A DNA stretch of 64,000 nucleotides from Deltaproteobacteria bacterium. GTDB taxonomy: Bacteria > Desulfobacterota > Deferrisomatia > Deferrisomatales > BM512. A program made the translations under genes and the position numbers. Where the stretch lies: assembly GCA_002869015.1 (NCBI GenBank), contig PKTT01000003.1, positions 43,073 to 107,072 of the forward strand, in the 5' to 3' direction. Of this stretch, positions 1 through 10,897 are shown one piece after another. How positions within the stretch are numbered: the stretch's first letter is position 1; each line of letters starts with the position of its first letter. Under the pieces are notes generated by a model. That model was not told the DNA's origin, did no database searches, and saw only the letters and a list, made by a program, of their open reading frames with translations.

Positions 1-260
1 TCAGGCAGTGGCAGGAGCTCTTTTACGGCAAACGCTACTCACACACCGTAATGGACAACGCCCCGGACTTTGTAAAGCTCGCCGAAGCATATGGCGCGCT
101 TGGGCTCAGGGCTGAAAAGCCCTCCGAGGTGGTGGATGTCATCAAGAAGGCTCTTGCCCATGACGGCCCCGTGGTGATGGATTTCATAGTGGACCGGGAG
201 GAGGGCGTCTATCCGATGGTCCCCGCCGGCGCGGCGATCAGCAAGATGCTGCTGGCGTAG
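1..260 (+). CDS. ilvB: Acetolactate synthase large subunit, C-terminal end (partial)
   Basis: The reading frame is open from base 3 to a TAG at 258-260, and its 5' part lies outside the window. The translated tail begins RQWQELFYGKRYSH, the conserved C-terminal signature of the thiamine-diphosphate enzyme that condenses pyruvate to acetolactate (or with 2-oxobutyrate to acetohydroxybutyrate), the first common step of valine, leucine and isoleucine synthesis. The end, with MVPAGAAISKML, matches the usual C-terminus of the catalytic subunit. The small regulatory subunit gene follows after 10 bases, so the two are co-transcribed. The ATG at 51 offered by the ORF track is internal to the protein and is not a start. 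Confidence 0.95.
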   Translation, partial: RQWQELFYGKRYSHTVMDNAPDFVKLAEAYGALGLRAEKPSEVVDVIKKALAHDGPVVMDFIVDREEGVYPMVPAGAAISKMLLA

Positions 261-270
261 GAGGAGAGCG

Positions 271-1817
<1,547 letters not shown>

Positions 1818-1863
1818 GCCCTACCGAAAGGAACGTCTCCGACGGAACGGAGAAGAAGATAAA

Positions 1864-3393
1864 ATGGAACGAGTATATATATTTGATACGACCTTGCGCG
1901 ACGGGGAGCAATCCCCCGGCGCATCAATGAACGTCGAAGAGAAGCTGCGCATGGCGCAGATGCTCGAAAGGCTCGGCGTCGACATTATCGAGGCGGGTTT
2001 CCCAATATCCTCGCCCGGTGATTTTGAGAGCGTGAAGCTCATCGCCGACAAGGTGAGGGGTCTTCAGGTGGCGGGCCTTGCGCGCGCCTCCTTTGAGGAT
2101 ATCGACAGGGCGTGGGAGGCGCTTAAGGGTGGTGCGGACCCCCGCATACACACCTTTATAGCGACCTCGCCCATCCACATGAAGCACAAGCTCAAGCTCA
2201 CCCCCGATCAGGTCTTTGAGCAGGCAGTGGAGTCGGTGAAGCACGCTGTCAAGTACACATCCAACGTCGAGTGGTCGGCGGAGGATGCGGTCAGGAGCGA
2301 CGTCGATTACCTTTGCCGCATCATCGAGGCGGTCATCGACGCAGGGGCGAAGACGGTAAATATCCCCGATACTGTGGGTTACGCTATCCCCAACCAATGG
2401 GGGCAGACGATTGCCGAGATAATGAACCGCGTCCCCAACATCGACAAGGCGGTGGTTTCGGTGCACTGCCACAACGACCTTGGGCTAGCCACCGCCAACT
2501 CGATAGTCGCCCTCCAGGCAGGCGCGCGGCAGGTTGAGTGTACGATAAACGGCATCGGCGAGCGCGCGGGGAACACCTCCCTTGAGGAGGTGGTAATGGC
2601 GATGAAGGTGCGCCCGGCGCTCCTTGAGATGGAGACAAAGATAAACACCGAGTATCTCTACCCGGCGTCAAGGCTTGTCTCCAACATAACCGGCCTCCCC
2701 GTGCAGCCCAACAAGGCTATAGTTGGCGCCAACGCCTTTGCACACGAGGCGGGCATCCACCAGGACGGCGTCTTAAAGGACAAGTCCACCTACGAGATAA
2801 TGACCCCCGAGTCGGTGGGCATAGCGACCAATGACCTCGTCCTTGGAAAGCACTCCGGCAGGCACGCCTTTATAGACAAGATTAAGCGTCTCGGCTACGA
2901 CCTCGAAAAGGAGCAGCTTGAAGTTGCCTTCTCGGCGTTAAAGGAGCTTGCCGACAAGAAGAAGACTATCTACGACGAGGATATCGAGGCGATAATCGCC
3001 GAGCGGATATTGAGGCTCCCCGACCGCTTCCGCCTGGTCTACCTTAACGTGACCTCCGGTACTGTAACCGTGCCGACGGCTACGGTTCAGATGGAGGTTG
3101 ACGGCGTGGTCAGGCAGGAAGCTGAGTTTGGCGATGGCCCCGTCGATGCCGTCTTCTCGGTCATCAAAAAGCTCACCGGCAAAAAGCCGAGGCTGGAGTC
3201 CTTCAATATCGCGGCTATTACAGGCGGCACCGACGCTCAGGCGGAGGTCTCCGTAAGAATTGAGGAGAGCGGCGTCATGTCCAACGGGCAGGCTTCGGAC
3301 ACCGATATCATTGTTGCCTCTGCGAAGGCCTTTGTACGGGCGCTCAACAAGCTTGAGCACAGAAAACAAAAAACATTCATGGCCCACATGTAG
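1864..3393 (+). CDS. leuA: 2-isopropylmalate synthase
   Basis: This is the first committed step of leucine synthesis, condensing 2-oxoisovalerate with acetyl-CoA. The protein is 509 aa and opens with [13 protein letters not shown], the metal- and substrate-binding start of the DRE-TIM metallolyase barrel; [15 protein letters not shown] carries the HxH metal ligands and [11 protein letters not shown] follows. The region from about residue 390 to the end is the LeuA allosteric dimer domain ([23 protein letters not shown]), where leucine feedback acts. The start lies just after a purine-rich GGAGAAGAAG. It is 46 bases downstream of ilvC in the same operon. Confidence 0.95.
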   Translation: MERVYIFDTTLRDGEQSPGASMNVEEKLRMAQMLERLGVDIIEAGFPISSPGDFESVKLIADKVRGLQVAGLARASFEDIDRAWEALKGGADPRIHTFIATSPIHMKHKLKLTPDQVFEQAVESVKHAVKYTSNVEWSAEDAVRSDVDYLCRIIEAVIDAGAKTVNIPDTVGYAIPNQWGQTIAEIMNRVPNIDKAVVSVHCHNDLGLATANSIVALQAGARQVECTINGIGERAGNTSLEEVVMAMKVRPALLEMETKINTEYLYPASRLVSNITGLPVQPNKAIVGANAFAHEAGIHQDGVLKDKSTYEIMTPESVGIATNDLVLGKHSGRHAFIDKIKRLGYDLEKEQLEVAFSALKELADKKKTIYDEDIEAIIAERILRLPDRFRLVYLNVTSGTVTVPTATVQMEVDGVVRQEAEFGDGPVDAVFSVIKKLTGKKPRLESFNIAAITGGTDAQAEVSVRIEESGVMSNGQASDTDIIVASAKAFVRALNKLEHRKQKTFMAHM

Positions 3394-3413
3394 GGCCTCG
3401 AGGTATCCGTAAA

Positions 3414-4676
3414 ATGGGTATGACTATAAGCGAGAAGATTCTCGCAAAACATGCCGGAGTAGAGGGGGTTGAGCCCGGGGAGATAATCAGCGTAAAAGTT
3501 GATATAGCCCTCGGAAACGACATCACCGCTCCAATCGCGATAAAGGAATTTAAGCGCGCTGGCGCGAAAAAGGTCTTCGACAAGGGTCGCGTTGCCCTCG
3601 TACCCGACCACTTCGCACCCAATAAGGACATCGCCAGCGCCGAGCAGTGCAAGATACTCCGCGACTTCGCCAAGGAGCAGGATATCGAAAATTACTTCGA
3701 GACCGGCGAGATGGGCGTTGAGCACGCGCTCCTGCCTGAGCAGGGTATCGTTACCCCCGGTGATGTGATAATCGGCGCGGACAGCCACACCTGCACCTAC
3801 GGGGCGCTCGGCGCTTTCTCCACCGGCGTCGGCTCCACTGACCTGGCTGCGGCGATGGTCACAGGAGAGACGTGGTTCAAGGTGCCGGAGTCCATGAAGT
3901 TCGTATACACCGGCAAGCTCCCAAAGTGGGTGGACGGTAAGGACTTGATCCTCTACACCATCGGTAAGATCGGTGTTGACGGCGCGCTATACCGTTCAAT
4001 GGAGTTCACCGGCCCGGTGATCGACTCTCTCCCGATGGATGACCGCTTCACGATGGCGAACATGGCTATCGAGGCGGGCGGCAAGAACGGCATCATCGCG
4101 CCTGATGCAATAACAAAGGCTTATGTGGAGGGGCGGATGAAGCGCCCGCCTGTCTATTACGCCTCCGACGCTGATGCGGTCTACTCCGATGTAATCGAGA
4201 TAGACTGCTCCAAGCTGAGCCCCCAGGTAGCCTTCCCGCACCTGCCCTCCAATACCCGCGCTGTCGAAGAGGCTGGCAATGTAGCTATCGACCAGGTGGT
4301 TATCGGTTCTTGCACTAACGGCAGGATAAGCGACCTTAGAAAAGCGGCCGCTGTCCTGAAAGGCAAGAAGGTAGCGAAATATCTACGCCTCATCGTCATA
4401 CCCGCCACCCAGCAGATTTATCGGCAGGCGATGGAGGAGGGGCTTTTCGACATCTTCCTCGACGCGGGCGCGGCTATCTCCACCCCAACTTGCGGCCCCT
4501 GCCTTGGCGGACACACCGGCATCCTCGCAGCGGGAGAGCGCTCCCTTGCGACGACCAACAGAAACTTCGTGGGCCGCATGGGCAGCCCGGACTCCGAGGT
4601 TTACCTTGCGAGCCCCGCTGTGGCGGCGGCGACAGCGGTGAAGGGCGTAATCGCTTCGCCCGAGGAGGTGGCATAG
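3414..4676 (+). CDS. leuC: 3-isopropylmalate dehydratase large subunit (archaeal/homoaconitase-type)
   Basis: The large [4Fe-4S] subunit isomerises 2- to 3-isopropylmalate with LeuD. At 420 aa it belongs to the shorter archaeal-like subclass, not the ~465-aa enterobacterial form. Visible motifs include [31 protein letters not shown] and [10 protein letters not shown], whose cysteines bind the cluster. Two in-frame ATGs start the gene ([10 protein letters not shown]); the first is kept. The leuD start codon follows the stop directly, as expected for subunits of one enzyme. The subclass also contains homoaconitase-like enzymes, but the leuA-leuC-leuD order makes leucine synthesis the best call. 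Confidence 0.92.
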   Translation: MGMTISEKILAKHAGVEGVEPGEIISVKVDIALGNDITAPIAIKEFKRAGAKKVFDKGRVALVPDHFAPNKDIASAEQCKILRDFAKEQDIENYFETGEMGVEHALLPEQGIVTPGDVIIGADSHTCTYGALGAFSTGVGSTDLAAAMVTGETWFKVPESMKFVYTGKLPKWVDGKDLILYTIGKIGVDGALYRSMEFTGPVIDSLPMDDRFTMANMAIEAGGKNGIIAPDAITKAYVEGRMKRPPVYYASDADAVYSDVIEIDCSKLSPQVAFPHLPSNTRAVEEAGNVAIDQVVIGSCTNGRISDLRKAAAVLKGKKVAKYLRLIVIPATQQIYRQAMEEGLFDIFLDAGAAISTPTCGPCLGGHTGILAAGERSLATTNRNFVGRMGSPDSEVYLASPAVAAATAVKGVIASPEEVA

Positions 4677-5168
4677 ATGAAGTTCACGGGTAAAGTTTGG
4701 AAATTCGGCGCGGATATAGATACCGACGCCATAATCCCCGCGCGCTACCTCAACACCTCCGACCCGGAGGAGCTTGCAAAGCACTGCATGGAGGACGCCG
4801 ACCCGGAGTTCGTAAACAAGGTTAGCCCCGGCGATATCATATTGGCGGATAAGAACTTCGGCTGCGGCTCCAGCCGCGAGCACGCGCCCATCTCCATCAA
4901 GGGCGCAAAGGTCTCTTGCGTCGTCGCCAAATCATTCGCGAGGATCTTTTACAGAAACTCCTTCAATATGGGGCTCCCCATCTTCGAGTCGGAGGAGGCC
5001 TACGACAAGTGCGATGAGGGTGACGTGATCGAGGTCGACGCCGACAACGGCGTCATAAGAAACATCACGAAGGGAATAGAGTTCAACGTTGCGCCCATTC
5101 CCCCCTTCATGCAGCAGCTAATTGAAGATGGCGGTCTAATGGCGCATATCGAGAAGCGCGGCAAGTAG
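4677..5168 (+). CDS. leuD: 3-isopropylmalate dehydratase small subunit
   Basis: A 163-aa swivel domain protein that completes the isopropylmalate isomerase with LeuC. KFGADIDTDAIIPARYLNT is the substrate-specificity loop region and NFGCGSSREHAP the conserved turn. The length fits the archaeal-type small subunit and agrees with the subclass of LeuC. The ATG directly follows the leuC stop, and the SD is GAGGAGG inside the end of leuC. leuB, the next enzyme of the pathway, does not follow here; an RNA methyltransferase gene begins four bases after the stop. Confidence 0.93.
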   Translation: MKFTGKVWKFGADIDTDAIIPARYLNTSDPEELAKHCMEDADPEFVNKVSPGDIILADKNFGCGSSREHAPISIKGAKVSCVVAKSFARIFYRNSFNMGLPIFESEEAYDKCDEGDVIEVDADNGVIRNITKGIEFNVAPIPPFMQQLIEDGGLMAHIEKRGK

Positions 5169-5171
5169 CAT

Positions 5172-6251
5172 ATGGCGCGCCTCGAAGGGTTCGTCGTGGC
5201 GCCCCCCGGTTTGGAGGGGGTGCTTAAGGATGAACTCTCGACGCTTGGGGTGAGAGCCCTCCAGCTTACCGTTGGGGGCGTAGCATTCATGGGCGGTTGG
5301 CGCGAGGTATATGGAATAAATCTAAGCTCAAGGGTTGCGGGACGGATCCTCGTAAGGGTCGCCCGTCTCGCAGCCCACTCCTTTAAGGAGCTCTCCAGGG
5401 GCCTCTCCCGCATAGCGTGGGAGGGTTGGTTAGACCCCTCCAAGGGAGCCTCCATCTCCATCTCCACCAGAAAGACCCGCCTCTACCATACCGGCAAACT
5501 AGAAGAGATATTTCGGGAAGCTACAGGTCTTGGGACGGGGGAGGGAGCCAACCTCTTAATGCGCATCTCCGGCGACAAATGCCTAATATCCCTGGACACC
5601 AGCGGCGAGCACCTTCACCGTAGGGGGTACCGTGTGCTTGCCGGTGATGCACCGCTTAGGGAGAATATCGCCGCAGGGCTCCTCCTAGCGGCTGGCTATG
5701 ACGGCTCCCGCCCGCTCCTTGACCCCTGCTGCGGCAGCGGTACCTTCGGGGTAGAGGGGGCGATGATCTCCTTGGGGCTGGCGCCGGGCCTTGGGCGCTC
5801 CTTCGCCTTTGAGACGCTGCCCTCCTTTGACTCCGAAGGGTGGTCCGGCTTAAAGGAGAAGGCGCTAAAGGGCGCTTCTAAGAAGCTCCGGGCTCCCATA
5901 CTCATAAACGACATTTCATCGGATGCCGTAGCCCTCGCGAGGGCCAGCGCTGTAAGCGCCGGGGTTGGTGAAATGCTTGAGATATCCCAAGAAGATATGG
6001 AGTCTTTAAAGCCGCCCTCAGGGTCGCGGGGAGTGCTCATTGCAAATCCTCCCTATGGAGTCAGGCTGGGCAGACCCGGGGAAGTTTATGGTAAGATAAC
6101 CCATCTTCTTGCCGGTCCCTTCAAAGGTTGGCGATGGGGTGTAATAGCGCTGCGGCGTGGTGTTTATAATCTCCCTAACGGAGCGTCGGAGTGTATTGAC
6201 TTTACTAGCGGCGGGCTTTCCCTCGCCTTTCACATGGGCGGCATGCCCTGA
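5172..6251 (+). CDS. THUMP-domain class I SAM-dependent RNA methyltransferase (RlmL N-terminal/YpsC-like)
   Basis: A 359-aa protein, probably a 23S rRNA guanine-N2 methyltransferase acting in the cytoplasm. Residues about 50-155 resemble a THUMP RNA-binding domain. A Rossmann methyltransferase domain follows, with DPCCGSGTFGVEGA near residue 185 as the SAM-binding loop and ANPPYGVRLG near residue 290 as the catalytic NPPY motif of N-methyltransferases of exocyclic amines. Older annotations call this family N6-adenine-specific DNA methylase; the THUMP domain argues for RNA. It begins four bases after leuD, so it is probably transcribed with the leucine genes without a functional link. Confidence 0.85.
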   Translation: MARLEGFVVAPPGLEGVLKDELSTLGVRALQLTVGGVAFMGGWREVYGINLSSRVAGRILVRVARLAAHSFKELSRGLSRIAWEGWLDPSKGASISISTRKTRLYHTGKLEEIFREATGLGTGEGANLLMRISGDKCLISLDTSGEHLHRRGYRVLAGDAPLRENIAAGLLLAAGYDGSRPLLDPCCGSGTFGVEGAMISLGLAPGLGRSFAFETLPSFDSEGWSGLKEKALKGASKKLRAPILINDISSDAVALARASAVSAGVGEMLEISQEDMESLKPPSGSRGVLIANPPYGVRLGRPGEVYGKITHLLAGPFKGWRWGVIALRRGVYNLPNGASECIDFTSGGLSLAFHMGGMP

Positions 6252-6264
6252 TGGGGAGCAACTT

Positions 6265-7215
6265 ATGAAGACTGGCGTTATACTCCTCAATATGGGCGGT
6301 CCCGACTCGATAGAGGCGATACAGCCATTCCTTGAAAACCTCTTCTCCGACCCGGAGATCCTCCGCTTTCCCCTCTCTTTTATCCTCCAAAAACCCCTGG
6401 CCCGTTTCATAAGTAAAAAAAGGGCTGTCAAGGTAGCGCCCCTATATGAGGCAATGGGCGGCGAGTCGCCACAGTGCAGGATAACCGCGGAGCAGGCCCG
6501 CCTCCTTGGCGAGGAGCTGGGCGATGATTACCGAGTGGTTGTTGCGATGCGCTACTGGAACCCCAGAGCGGATGAGGCGGTGCGGGAGGTTAAGGAGTGG
6601 GGCGCCGAACGCCTTGTCGTGCTGCCCTTATACCCTCACTATAGCCGTGCAACCACGGGCACCAGCTTAACCGACCTTGACGTAGCCCTTAAAGCAGCTG
6701 GAGCAGTAGGCTTGCCACGGGTCACCGTTACCTCATGGGAGGATTTTCCGCCCTACGTTGAAGCGCTTGCAGAGACGCTTAAGGAGGCGATGCCGGAGGG
6801 TGGGGAGACGACGATTCTCTTCTCGGCTCATGGTTTGCCTGAGCGGCTCATCAAGGAGGGAGACCCATACCTTGCGCAGGTCGAGCGAACTGTGGCGGCG
6901 GTTATGGAGCGCTTCCCCGGCAAGCCGAACAAACTATCATTCCAATCACGCACAGGCCCGGTGAAGTGGCTTGAACCCTATACGGACGAAATGATTAAAG
7001 AACTTGCCGGGGATGGTGTGGAAGACCTCACCGTGCTCGCCGTCAGCTTCGTCTCAGACCATATAGAGACCCTTCAGGAGATTGACGTGGAGTACCGGGA
7101 GCTGGCCCTTGAGGCTGGGATGAAACGCTTCAGGCGGGCTCCTGCGCTCAATGCGCGGCCCTCCTTCATCAGGGCCCTCGCAAAGCGTGTTAAGGCGGCG
7201 GAAGAGGAGTTCTAG
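6265..7215 (+). CDS. hemH: Ferrochelatase
   Basis: This enzyme inserts iron into a porphyrin in the last part of heme synthesis. The track starts at 6157, inside the previous gene; the ATG at 6265 follows GGGGAGC and gives the normal N-terminus KTGVILLNMGGPDS. The protein is 316 aa, typical of bacterial ferrochelatases. The metal-binding pair is present: His189 in FSAHGLPERLIKEGDPY and Glu268 in SFVSDHIETLQEID. Whether it acts on protoporphyrin or coproporphyrin cannot be told from the sequence. It is separated by 13 bases from the methyltransferase gene upstream. Confidence 0.95.
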   Translation: MKTGVILLNMGGPDSIEAIQPFLENLFSDPEILRFPLSFILQKPLARFISKKRAVKVAPLYEAMGGESPQCRITAEQARLLGEELGDDYRVVVAMRYWNPRADEAVREVKEWGAERLVVLPLYPHYSRATTGTSLTDLDVALKAAGAVGLPRVTVTSWEDFPPYVEALAETLKEAMPEGGETTILFSAHGLPERLIKEGDPYLAQVERTVAAVMERFPGKPNKLSFQSRTGPVKWLEPYTDEMIKELAGDGVEDLTVLAVSFVSDHIETLQEIDVEYRELALEAGMKRFRRAPALNARPSFIRALAKRVKAAEEEF

Positions 7216-7252
7216 AAGGGGTTTTCGGCAAAAGTTTAGATTACGACAAGGG

Positions 7253-8464
7253 GTGGCTTTGCGAGGAAGATTTCATTACGGCTGGGTGATCGTCGCGACG
7301 GGGATTCTAACGGTAATCTCCTGCCTGGGTTTTGCCCGCTTTGCGCTTGGGATGATTCTCCCCGCGATGGGCGAGTCTCTTGGGCTCTCCTACTCCGAGA
7401 TGGGCTTCATAAGCACGGGCAACTTTATCGGCTACCTCATCGCGGTTATCCTCAGCGGCAGGCTATACACTAAATTCGGCGCGAGAAAGCTGATTGTAAC
7501 CGGAGCTTTGACCTGCTCCCTTATGATGATGGCGGTCTCCCGCGCTGAGGGTTTCTGGCAGGTCTTTATCGCTTACATAGTGACGGGAATTGGAACAGGC
7601 ACCGCCAACGTCCCGATAATGGCTTTGATTCCACACTGGTTCAGGCGCAGCCACCGGGGAAGAGCTTCGGGGTTTATAGTCACCGGCAGCGGCATCGGTA
7701 TAATTATCTCCGGGTGGTTGATACCACTTGTCAACAGCGCGTTGGGGGTAGAGGGTTGGCGGAGCAACTGGCTCATATTGGGCTTGGCGAGCATCGTCAC
7801 AACTATTATAGCTCTTACCTTTCTTAGGAATGACCCAGCGGAGGTCGGCCAGGAGCCCCTTGGTGTGGACCCGCCTCCATCTGAAGAGAAGGCCGGTGGC
7901 AGAGAGCTTGCCCCGGAGAGGGCGATACTCCTCCTCGGCACCCTTTACTTCCTCTTCGGCTACACCTACGTTATCTACGCTACCTTTATCGTAACGACTT
8001 TGGTAAATGAGGTTGGCCTGTCTGAGGCGGTGGCGGGTAAGACATGGATGTGGATCGGGGCGTTCAGCCTCTTTTCAGGCCCGGTCTTCGGTGCCTTGAG
8101 CGATAAGCTGGGTAGGCGCGAGGGGCTGGCGGCGGTCTTCACCTTCCAGATGGCAAGTTATCTCCTCATGGCTTTCCATGGAGGCATGTGGAGCATCTAC
8201 CTCTCAGTGGGGCTCTACGGTTTTGTCTGCTGGGCTATTCCCGGAATTATGGGCGCTGCTGTCGGAGACTACATGGGGCCGCAGCGGGCGGCTATGGCCT
8301 TTGGCACCATAACCCTCTTCTTTGGCGTGGGGCAGGTGGTAGGCCCATCGGTCGCTGGAATGCTCGCCGATGCCTCAGGCTCTTTCTCAACCAGTTACAT
8401 GATGGCTGCCGCTATGGCAGCGGTAGCGATAGCGACAACAAGGTTAATTCCAAAAAAGAGGTGA
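7253..8464 (+). CDS. MFS transporter (12 TM segments predicted)
   Basis: A major facilitator of about 403 aa with alternating hydrophobic segments, an MFS-type loop between TM2 and TM3 (SGRLYTKFGARK) and a second one in the other half (GALSDKLGRREG). The first TM is HYGWVIVATGILTV, as in the oxalate/formate-antiporter-like branch. The track starts at 7151 inside hemH with an Arg-rich, membrane-unlike stretch. A GTG at 7253 or a TTG at 7259 is more likely; AAGGGG at 7248-7253 is five bases before the TTG. The substrate is unknown. A monocarboxylate is a guess from the subfamily only. Confidence 0.8.
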   Translation: MALRGRFHYGWVIVATGILTVISCLGFARFALGMILPAMGESLGLSYSEMGFISTGNFIGYLIAVILSGRLYTKFGARKLIVTGALTCSLMMMAVSRAEGFWQVFIAYIVTGIGTGTANVPIMALIPHWFRRSHRGRASGFIVTGSGIGIIISGWLIPLVNSALGVEGWRSNWLILGLASIVTTIIALTFLRNDPAEVGQEPLGVDPPPSEEKAGGRELAPERAILLLGTLYFLFGYTYVIYATFIVTTLVNEVGLSEAVAGKTWMWIGAFSLFSGPVFGALSDKLGRREGLAAVFTFQMASYLLMAFHGGMWSIYLSVGLYGFVCWAIPGIMGAAVGDYMGPQRAAMAFGTITLFFGVGQVVGPSVAGMLADASGSFSTSYMMAAAMAAVAIATTRLIPKKR

Positions 8465-8467
8465 AGC

Positions 8468-8503
8468 AAAAAAGGCCGGGTTAAGTTTTACCGCCCTTAA
8501 CCC
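8468..8503 (-). terminator. Intrinsic terminator for the minus-strand HD gene
   Basis: The arms GGGTTAAG and CTTAACCC (8478-8485 and 8496-8503) make an 8-bp stem that overlaps the stop codon of the HD gene. On the minus strand it is followed by GGCC and a run of six T (8468-8473). It separates the converging MFS and HD genes. Confidence 0.6.
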
Positions 8504-9056
8504 ACCAGTCGGTTCCCTTGTCGAACCACCAAGCCGATGAGTCGCCATTTACTATCGCTTCGGCAAGCTCTCTGGCGCGCTCGGTTTTGATCCTCTTTAC
8601 GGTGAAGGGTATCCACTCGTCGGCGTTTTTGTTTCCAACGTCGTGGTGCTCCTTTAGCTGGAGGAGCATCTCTATATTGTCCGCGTCCTTAACCAGTATG
8701 GCTTCAGTGCTTTTCTGGGCGCGAAACTCATCGAAGAGGTCGACAATATCTTCACCGAAGGGGAGCCCCTCCGCCATGTCTGCGGCGGCGCGCTCCTCAT
8801 CCGCCTTTACATACTTTTGATTCATATAGTTGAGGTCGCCGGTGCGCGCCTCGGCAAGGTCGTGGAAGAGGGCCATCCTGAGCACCTTGTCGCGGTCCAC
8901 ATCATCGCGCTCTGAGGCCAGGGAAAAGGCTATCATTGCGGTGCGGAAGATATGCTCGGCTACCGATTCGGTGCCGGAGCCCAGAAATTGCCAGCCGGTG
9001 CGGGGTGTACGCTTTAACATCCCGACCTCGAAGAGAAAGTTCGCTAAACGATCCAA
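8481..9056 (-). CDS. HD-domain phosphohydrolase (YfbR/HDDC2-like 5'-nucleotidase)
   Basis: A 191-aa HD-superfamily protein. SVAEHIFRTA supplies the first metal histidine, FHDLAEARTGD the HD pair, and VKDADNIEMLLQ the distal aspartate. This arrangement matches the YfbR/HDDC2 group, which removes phosphate from (deoxy)nucleoside 5'-monophosphates. The family assignment is from motifs; the substrate is inferred. It is a single gene facing the MFS gene, with a terminator at its end, and diverges from the histidine kinase at 9113. Confidence 0.8.
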   Translation of the reverse strand: MDRLANFLFEVGMLKRTPRTGWQFLGSGTESVAEHIFRTAMIAFSLASERDDVDRDKVLRMALFHDLAEARTGDLNYMNQKYVKADEERAAADMAEGLPFGEDIVDLFDEFRAQKSTEAILVKDADNIEMLLQLKEHHDVGNKNADEWIPFTVKRIKTERARELAEAIVNGDSSAWWFDKGTDWWVKGGKT

Positions 9057-9112
9057 GCTAAACTCCTGATTGTTATTGCGTATTCACGCTATGGGAGGTA
9101 AATCTATAACCT

Positions 9113-10870
9113 ATGAGGCGAGAAAGCGGGCCCCCGGAGAGCAGCAGGACTCAAGTTAAGGAGACATTATTCGACCTCCTTGGGGAAAGTCTGGGCAAAA
9201 ACGCCGCCCATGTCTTCGAGGAGGTCCTCGCCATCCACTCAAGACTCGGCTCAATCGAGCACGATCAATCCTGGAAGTCCATAGCTTACGACGCCGCGCA
9301 GATATTTGTCGAGAGTTTCGGCGCGAGCGGCGCTACAGGGCTCTTTAAAGAGCAGGGCACGGGCAAGCTAAGGCGCTTTTTCTCCTACCGCTTTATAGGG
9401 TCGATTCCAGATGCCGCCAAAGGTTATGAGGAGGAGGTGTCTCTTGAGGTTATAGAGCGCGGCCTCCCCATAATATCAGATTGCGTCCCGGAGCATACGG
9501 GCACGATGACCTTCGGCCTTCCCATCACGATACGGAGCACCCGGGATATAGAGGAGGACATAAGGGGCGCGCTCCTCATATTCTTCGACCACTGCCCGGA
9601 CTTTAACCCCCTTATCGTAAAGGTCGCCGAGATGATGGCGGGGCGCGTCGGCGAGGTGCTGGCTAGAAGGCGCATACTGAATATGCACCGTGTGGCGCAG
9701 AAAAAAGAGTGGATTGTCGAGAAGGTTTTTTCAAAGATATCCATTGAGAAGGGCGTAAAGATGAAGGACCTCTTCAGCCTTATGGTTGAAGAGCTTGCCG
9801 ATATAATAAGGGTGCAGTCATGCTCGCTCTTTTCAATCTCCGAGGATGGTCGTGAGGCGCTATTGGAGGCGGGTTGGCCGGAGAGCGGCAGTTATCATTC
9901 AATTGGCAAGAATTTCAAATTGTCAGATCACCCTTACCTTGGCGCGGCAATCAACCGCGATGGCTTGGCCGGTGACTTTGAAAATGAGCGCTTCCACGAG
10001 AATTATCTTTTAATTAAAAATCCCGCCGAGTCCAGCCTCTTGACGCCCTCCATGAAGAAATTCTCGGAGCAGCACGGCATCCATTCAATCCTCTATATAC
10101 CTATATCGACTGACAGGCGGGTCAGCTATCTCCTGGTCTTTGACGCGCTGGAAAAAAAGCGCATCTTCTCCACCGGTGATATCGAGGTGCTCACTTTTTT
10201 CGGCAAAGAGCTGACCCAGGCCCTGGAAATCGAAAAACTCGACGATATCCTCCACGATTTTAAGAACCCCGCCATAGCTGTGGCCGGCTTTGGGCGTAGG
10301 GTCAAGAAGATGGCGGAGCGTGGTGAGAACTCAGAGAAGTTCTTAGCCTACCTGGATATAATCATAAAGGAGGGGGTGCGCCTACAAGAGATGGCGATGA
10401 GCCTCTACCCTGTGGCGCGGCTGGAGCCCGTTGACCTATGCGCCGTAGTGCGCGACCGCTTTAAAATTAACAGGGAGGCCTTAGGGGAGCAGGGGCTTAC
10501 GAACATAAAGCTAAGCGCCGAGGGGCTTGATTGCGGAGGGGTGAAGATATTGGCGCCCCAAATTGCGATCGAGCGCGTGCTCGACAACCTCTTTAACAAC
10601 GCAACAAAGGCGATTGGCGCTGCGGGAGGGGAGCTCTCAACCTCTATTTCGGTGGAGAGGGATACAGCGGTGATAAAGATATCAAACACCGGAGAGCTGC
10701 CCGAATATATCCTAAGCCGCCTAAGGACCGCCGAGGTTACGACGGGCAGAGGGCTGGGCATCGTCAAGCGGTTGGTCGCTAATATGGGGGGAGAGGTGGT
10801 CGCCGAGCAGGATGAAGACCAATGCGTCTTTACCCTTCGTCTGCCACGTTACCGGGGTAAGGGTGGATGA
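9113..10870 (+). CDS. GAF-domain sensor histidine kinase
   Basis: A 585-aa soluble kinase without a clear membrane segment. Two GAF-like sensor regions cover about residues 25-190 and 205-370. The phosphoacceptor is His381 in HDFKNPAIAVAG, a variant of the usual HE/HDxxN/P box. The catalytic domain has the N box NLFNNATKAIG and the G box GRGLGIVKRLVANMGG. No response regulator is next to it, so it is an orphan kinase. The first ATG is used; the nearest purine-rich SD (GGGAGG) is rather far upstream, so the start is not certain. The signal is unknown. Confidence 0.85.
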   Translation: MRRESGPPESSRTQVKETLFDLLGESLGKNAAHVFEEVLAIHSRLGSIEHDQSWKSIAYDAAQIFVESFGASGATGLFKEQGTGKLRRFFSYRFIGSIPDAAKGYEEEVSLEVIERGLPIISDCVPEHTGTMTFGLPITIRSTRDIEEDIRGALLIFFDHCPDFNPLIVKVAEMMAGRVGEVLARRRILNMHRVAQKKEWIVEKVFSKISIEKGVKMKDLFSLMVEELADIIRVQSCSLFSISEDGREALLEAGWPESGSYHSIGKNFKLSDHPYLGAAINRDGLAGDFENERFHENYLLIKNPAESSLLTPSMKKFSEQHGIHSILYIPISTDRRVSYLLVFDALEKKRIFSTGDIEVLTFFGKELTQALEIEKLDDILHDFKNPAIAVAGFGRRVKKMAERGENSEKFLAYLDIIIKEGVRLQEMAMSLYPVARLEPVDLCAVVRDRFKINREALGEQGLTNIKLSAEGLDCGGVKILAPQIAIERVLDNLFNNATKAIGAAGGELSTSISVERDTAVIKISNTGELPEYILSRLRTAEVTTGRGLGIVKRLVANMGGEVVAEQDEDQCVFTLRLPRYRGKGG

Positions 10871-10897
10871 TAGGCGAGAGATATCTATCTGCAACCT

